Source of the DNA: Burkholderia pyrrocinia
GTDB taxonomy: Bacteria > Pseudomonadota > Gammaproteobacteria > Burkholderiales > Burkholderiaceae
NCBI RefSeq assembly: GCF_022809715.1
Contig: NZ_CP094460.1
Span: 558,001 to 622,000, forward strand
Length of the DNA: 64,000 nucleotides
Direction: 5' to 3'
The stretch's first letter is position 1, and each line of letters begins with the position of its first letter. Below are positions 60,931 through 64,000 of the stretch, one piece after another. The notes beneath the pieces are model-generated. The model was not told the origin of the DNA. It worked only from the letters and a program-made list of their open reading frames with translations, and searched no databases. Position numbers and translations under genes: made by a program.

Positions 60931-61383
60931 ATGAGGGGAGCCTGGCTCGCGACCGTACTGACGTGTGTCGTGCTGCATCCTGCGGTGGTATCGGCGAAGG
61001 ATGTAACGCAGGCGTCACCGGAGGCCGGTTCACGCACTTACCTCCAGAACTTCAAGGACATGGTGCTCGCGGAGTGTCTCGCGACTGCTTACAAGCAGGC
61101 GCCCGGCGCGAGCAAGGATATCGGCAGCAGCACCAGCGCGTTGCGCGACTGGACCTACTACGACATGGAGCGCACGCCGGATGTCATTCACTCGCTGGTG
61201 GCGAAGTATCTCGCGCGCGATTACCGGAATCCGGTCGTCGAATCGGAAGTGAAGGATGTGAAGTTCGACTTCCTGAAATGCACTGATCTGTACCACAGCA
61301 AGGAACTGGACGTAGCGGCCAAGAAACTCGTGTTGCACCCGAACAGCAACTATCGGACGGAAAACTCGCAGAAGCCGCAATGA
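60931..61383 (+). CDS. tai4: Tai4-type T6SS amidase immunity protein
   Basis: 150-aa exported protein. The signal peptide is MRGAWLATVLTCVVLHPAVVSA. The mature part has the Tai4 pattern: TYLQNFKDMVLAECLATAY, the DWTYYDMERTP/VIHSLVAKYLA helix, and the hallmark KCTDLYHSKELD near the C-terminus, with two Cys that could form the fold's disulfide. Tai4 proteins sit as dimers in the periplasm and block Tae4 peptidoglycan amidases delivered by type VI secretion. No Tae4 gene (about 160-180 aa, Cys/His amidase) is adjacent on either side, so this is an orphan immunity gene that may protect against neighbours' effectors. GGAGTCTGTC lies before ATG. Confidence 0.82.
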   Translation: MRGAWLATVLTCVVLHPAVVSAKDVTQASPEAGSRTYLQNFKDMVLAECLATAYKQAPGASKDIGSSTSALRDWTYYDMERTPDVIHSLVAKYLARDYRNPVVESEVKDVKFDFLKCTDLYHSKELDVAAKKLVLHPNSNYRTENSQKPQ

Positions 61384-61422
61384 CGCGCAAGCGTCGCTGT
61401 GCAACGCAGCGACGCGCGCACG

Positions 61423-62214
61423 CTATTCGAGCGTCCGGATCGAATTGCTGATGCCGCGCGCGCAGTCGATCACGGCCGGCGCGAGCTTGCGGCGCGCGTC
61501 GTCGAACGTCCAGCGGCTCGTCGGCGCGACCACATGCACGGCCGCGACGGGCTGCCCCTGGCTGCCGAGCACGGGCGCCGCGATCGACATGTCGCCGATG
61601 AACAGTTCTTCCTGATTGGTGGCGTAGCCTTCTTGCCTTGCGCCGTCGAGCAGCGCGACGAGCGCGTCGAGCGCCGTGACCGTGCGCGGCGTGTGCGGCG
61701 TGCGCGCCATGCCGTCGAGCCGCGCGCGCGCATCGTCCGGCGGCAGCGCGCTCAGGAACGCGCGGCCGCTGCCGGTGCAATACATCGGGATGCGGCTGCC
61801 GATCGGCATGTGGATCGGCACGAACTTCGTCGACACGAAACGCGCGACGTACACCATCTCGTCCTCGTCCGGCTCGGTGAGGTTGGTGGTTTCGCCGGTC
61901 AGGTTCGTGAGCTCGGACAGGAACGGATTAGCGACGTCGATCAGCGTATCGGCCGCGAGGTAGTTGAAGCCGATCCGCATCACGTGCGGCGTGAGCTGGT
62001 AACGCCGCGTGACCGGATGCTTGCGGATATAGCCGAGCTTCTCGAGCGTATAGACCATCCGCTGTGCCGAGCTCTTCGTCATCCCCGCCGCGTCGGCCAC
62101 TTCCGCAAGCGTCATCGTGCGCCGCTTCGCGCTGAACGCGCGCAGCACGTTCAGCCCTTTCTCCAGCGACTGGTTGAACAGCAGGTCGTTCGACTGATCG
62201 GGCAAAGTTTCCAT
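61423..62214 (-). CDS. IclR-family regulator of the adjacent ABC transporter
   Basis: 263-aa single IclR protein: winged helix (SLEKGLNVLRAFSAKRRTMTLAEVADAAG...SSAQRMVYTLEKLGYI, residues about 16-65) and the IclR effector domain with MPIGSRIPMYCTGSGRAFLSALPP. ATG 62214 is used; a TTG two codons earlier is in frame. It lies divergent from an ABC transporter with two palindromic operators between, so it very likely represses or activates that transporter. Confidence 0.92.
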   Translation of the reverse strand: METLPDQSNDLLFNQSLEKGLNVLRAFSAKRRTMTLAEVADAAGMTKSSAQRMVYTLEKLGYIRKHPVTRRYQLTPHVMRIGFNYLAADTLIDVANPFLSELTNLTGETTNLTEPDEDEMVYVARFVSTKFVPIHMPIGSRIPMYCTGSGRAFLSALPPDDARARLDGMARTPHTPRTVTALDALVALLDGARQEGYATNQEELFIGDMSIAAPVLGSQGQPVAAVHVVAPTSRWTFDDARRKLAPAVIDCARGISNSIRTLE

Positions 62215-62231
62215 GAGCAAGGGGCTTGATC

Positions 62232-62247
62232 GATTCGATATCGAATC
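62232..62247. promoter_or_regulatory. IclR operator 1
   Basis: GATTCGATATCGAATC, a perfect 16-bp palindrome 18 bp from the IclR start. Confidence 0.8.
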
Positions 62248-62250
62248 ATA

Positions 62251-62271
62251 GCGTATCGAATATCGATACGC
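62251..62271. promoter_or_regulatory. IclR operator 2
   Basis: GCGTATCGA and TCGATACGC: 9-bp arms in perfect symmetry around a 3-base spacer. It lies next to operator 1 and shares the ATCGA/TCGAT core; the two are centred 22 bp apart, about two helical turns. Confidence 0.8.
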
Positions 62272-62374
62272 AAAAATCTGTTTTCGATGTTTTTGATTCG
62301 TTTTAAGATCGGATCATCGTCGCAACGTCGATTGGCGACTGGCGGCGCACCGGATTATTCGAGAAGGGGACATC

Positions 62375-63151
62375 ATGGTTTCGTTCATCAAGCAGTTCGG
62401 CGCACTGGCCGCCGGTTTCGCCACCTGTATCGCCATTTCCGCGGGATCGGCGGGCGCCGTCGCGGCCGAGCCGACGCTGAAGGTCGGCGCGACGGCCACC
62501 GGCGTGCCGTTCACGTTTCTCGACGTCAAGAGCAATTCGATCCAGGGGATGATGGTCGATGCGATCACGGCAGCCGGGAAGTCGGCCGGGTTTCGCGTCG
62601 ACGTGCAGCAGACCGTGTTCTCGGCGCTCATCCCGTCGCTCACCACGCAGAAGATCGACATCATCTCGGCCGCGATGCTGAAGACGCCGGCGCGCCAGCA
62701 GGTCGTCGATTTCTCCGACACGGTCTATTCGTTCGGCGAAGGCCTGATCGTGAAGGCGGACGACCCGGGCCGCTATACGTCGATGGACGATTTCAAGGGG
62801 CAGGTGGTCGGCGCGCAGGTCGGCACGGCGTTCGTCGACGCGCTCAACAAGAAGGGCATCTTCAAGGAAGTCCGAACCTACGATTCGATCGCCGACATCA
62901 TGCGCGACGTCGCGCTCGGGCGCATCAAGGCCGGCTTCGCCGACCAGCCGATCGTCGCGTACCAGATCGAACACGGCGTCAACCGACAGGTGCGGCTCGT
63001 GCCCGAATACCAGAGCGTCGTGAAGGGGCAGGTCTGCTTCATCGTGCGCAAGGGCGATACCGCGACGCTCGAGCAGCTCAACGGCGCGATCCGCAAGATG
63101 AAAACCGACGGCACGCTGCAGCAGATCCTGCAGAAGTGGCACATGAGCTGA
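62375..63151 (+). CDS. ABC transporter substrate-binding protein (polar amino acid type)
   Basis: 258-aa periplasmic binding protein with a signal peptide ending in GAVAAE. The mature fold begins TLKVGATATGVPFTFLD, the family's opening strand (SBP family 3). The ligand-contact helix is seen in QQVVDFSDTVYSFGEGLIV. Amino acids, opines or similar cations are common ligands; the specific one is unknown. AGGGGACATC precedes ATG. It is the first gene of the transporter operon facing the IclR gene. Confidence 0.92.
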   Translation: MVSFIKQFGALAAGFATCIAISAGSAGAVAAEPTLKVGATATGVPFTFLDVKSNSIQGMMVDAITAAGKSAGFRVDVQQTVFSALIPSLTTQKIDIISAAMLKTPARQQVVDFSDTVYSFGEGLIVKADDPGRYTSMDDFKGQVVGAQVGTAFVDALNKKGIFKEVRTYDSIADIMRDVALGRIKAGFADQPIVAYQIEHGVNRQVRLVPEYQSVVKGQVCFIVRKGDTATLEQLNGAIRKMKTDGTLQQILQKWHMS

Positions 63152-63239
63152 GCGCCGGCCCCCGGTTCCACGCCGGTATCGCCCGCGCCTTGCGGGCACC
63201 CGCTGCGGCGGCCCGCTCGGCTGTCGCATAGGAGACCTC

Positions 63240-63896
63240 ATGTTTTTTCAGAATGCGATCGATTTCCTGCCGATCCTGTTGAAGGGGGCGGTGGTCACGA
63301 TCGAGATCACGGCATGCGCGTTCGTGCTCAGCTCGGTGCTCGGGCTGGTCCTCGCGTTGCTGAAGGTGTCGCGCAACCGGGCCGTGTCGACGGCCGGCAG
63401 CACGATCGTCAACGTGATCCGCGGGCTGCCGATCATCGTGCAGCTGTTCTACATGTACTTCGTGCTGCCCGATCTCGGTGTGCAACTGTCGGCGTTCCAG
63501 GCCGGCGTGCTCGGCCTCGGCATCGCGTATTCGGCCTACCAGGCGGAAAACTTCCGCGCCGGCATCGAGGCGATCGACCGTGGTCAGATCGAGGCCGCGC
63601 ACGCGATCGGCATGCGCGGACCGATGATCATGCGGCGCGTAGTGCTGCCGCAGGCGTTCCGCATCGCGTTGCCGCCGTACGGCAACACGCTCGTGATGCT
63701 GCTGAAGGATTCATCGGTCGCGTCGACGATCACGGTCGCGGAGATCACGCGCGCCGGCCAGTTGATCGCGTCGTCGACATTCCAGAACATGAGCGTCTAT
63801 ACGCTCGTCGCGCTGCTGTATCTCGCGCTCGGCCTGCCGCTGATGTTCGGCGTGAACCGGCTCGGCAAGCGGCTCGCGCTGAGGAGAGGCGCATGA
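63240..63896 (+). CDS. ABC transporter permease (His/Glu/Gln/Arg/opine family)
   Basis: 218-aa inner-membrane permease, five predicted helices. The EAA motif for ATPase contact is visible as EAAHAIGMRGPMIMRRVVLPQAFRI. An N-terminal PILLKGAVVTIEITACAFVLS is typical of HisM/HisQ-type subunits. AGGAGACCTC lies just before ATG. Only one permease gene is seen before the ATPase; the subfamily often uses a homodimer. Confidence 0.92.
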   Translation: MFFQNAIDFLPILLKGAVVTIEITACAFVLSSVLGLVLALLKVSRNRAVSTAGSTIVNVIRGLPIIVQLFYMYFVLPDLGVQLSAFQAGVLGLGIAYSAYQAENFRAGIEAIDRGQIEAAHAIGMRGPMIMRRVVLPQAFRIALPPYGNTLVMLLKDSSVASTITVAEITRAGQLIASSTFQNMSVYTLVALLYLALGLPLMFGVNRLGKRLALRRGA

Positions 63897-64000
63897 TCCG
63901 GATCGATTCGATACACAAGCGCTTCCAGCAGCACGCGGTGCTGAAGGGCGTGAGTCTCGACGTGCGGCAGGGCGAGGTCGTGTGCCTGATCGGGCCGTCC
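63893..64000 (+). CDS. ABC transporter ATP-binding protein (5' partial)
   Basis: The gene begins at ATG 63893, overlapping the permease stop by four bases (ATGA), and runs off the right edge after 36 codons. The visible part, MIRIDSIHKRF..HAVLKGVSLDV then GEVVCLIGPS, ends inside the Walker A P-loop. It is the ATPase of the transporter above. Confidence 0.9.
   Translation, partial: MIRIDSIHKRFQQHAVLKGVSLDVRQGEVVCLIGPS

Noticed and set aside
1..64000. tRNA, rRNA, riboswitch, integrase, insertion-sequence transposase and replication-origin signals
   Set aside because: None was found by reading; the only mobile-like trace is the palindromic repeat in the RND gene.

Overview
The window reads as a piece of a Burkholderia genome, most likely a cepacia-complex species. 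It is about two-thirds G+C with strong GC3 bias, is packed with LysR, AraC and IclR regulators, MFS/DMT/APC/RND transporters and SDR enzymes, and carries family markers such as a DUF4148 protein and a 16-strand-type porin. There are no rRNA, tRNA, ribosomal or replication genes. This suits a secondary chromosome, but that is inference.

Layout. 0-5 kb: levan locus, with levansucrase and a secreted GH32 fructosidase on the minus strand facing a LacI regulator; twin palindromic operators sit inside the levansucrase promoter. 4.8-8.3 kb: reactive-electrophile genes (DJ-1/PfpI and Old Yellow Enzyme) behind two identical NemR-like boxes, then an AI-2E-type membrane protein preceded by a terminator-like hairpin. 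8.5-11.4 kb: lipoprotein, SDR, AraC and LysE exporter. 11.5-19.7 kb: a five-gene RND efflux operon that also encodes its own two-component system. 20-26.9 kb: Crp-family regulator divergent from an acyl-CoA synthetase, a chemoreceptor, a DedA-type protein, an octanucleotide repeat tract, and a LysE/Lrp pair.

27-37 kb: a duplicated (tandem) IclR protein divergent from a metallo-hydrolase/MFS pair, a diguanylate cyclase, and SDR/AraC, epoxide hydrolase and cupin genes. 38-42 kb: a LysR regulator divergent from a beta-alanine (omega-amino acid) aminotransferase and methylmalonate-semialdehyde dehydrogenase operon that ends in a clear terminator. 42-46.7 kb: small secreted protein, DMT and AEC transporters, LysR, SnoaL-like protein. 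46.7-47.5 kb: a deletion scar joining the 3' parts of an AraC gene and a P450 gene. 48-52 kb: LuxR regulator, APC permease and DmpA-type aminopeptidase. 52-58 kb: FUSC exporter with LysR, DUF4148, porin, VOC protein.

58-61.4 kb is the most interesting accessory stretch: an unusual CLC protein, then a lower-GC patch with a small membrane protein overlapping a DUF1493 gene, and a Tai4-type type VI amidase immunity gene with no amidase beside it. 61.4-64 kb: an IclR regulator with two palindromic operators divergent from a polar amino-acid-type ABC transporter that runs off the window.

Gene starts were moved downstream of the longest reading frame where a ribosome-binding site, signal peptide or domain boundary argued for it. 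Family names rest on motifs read by eye, not on database searches.
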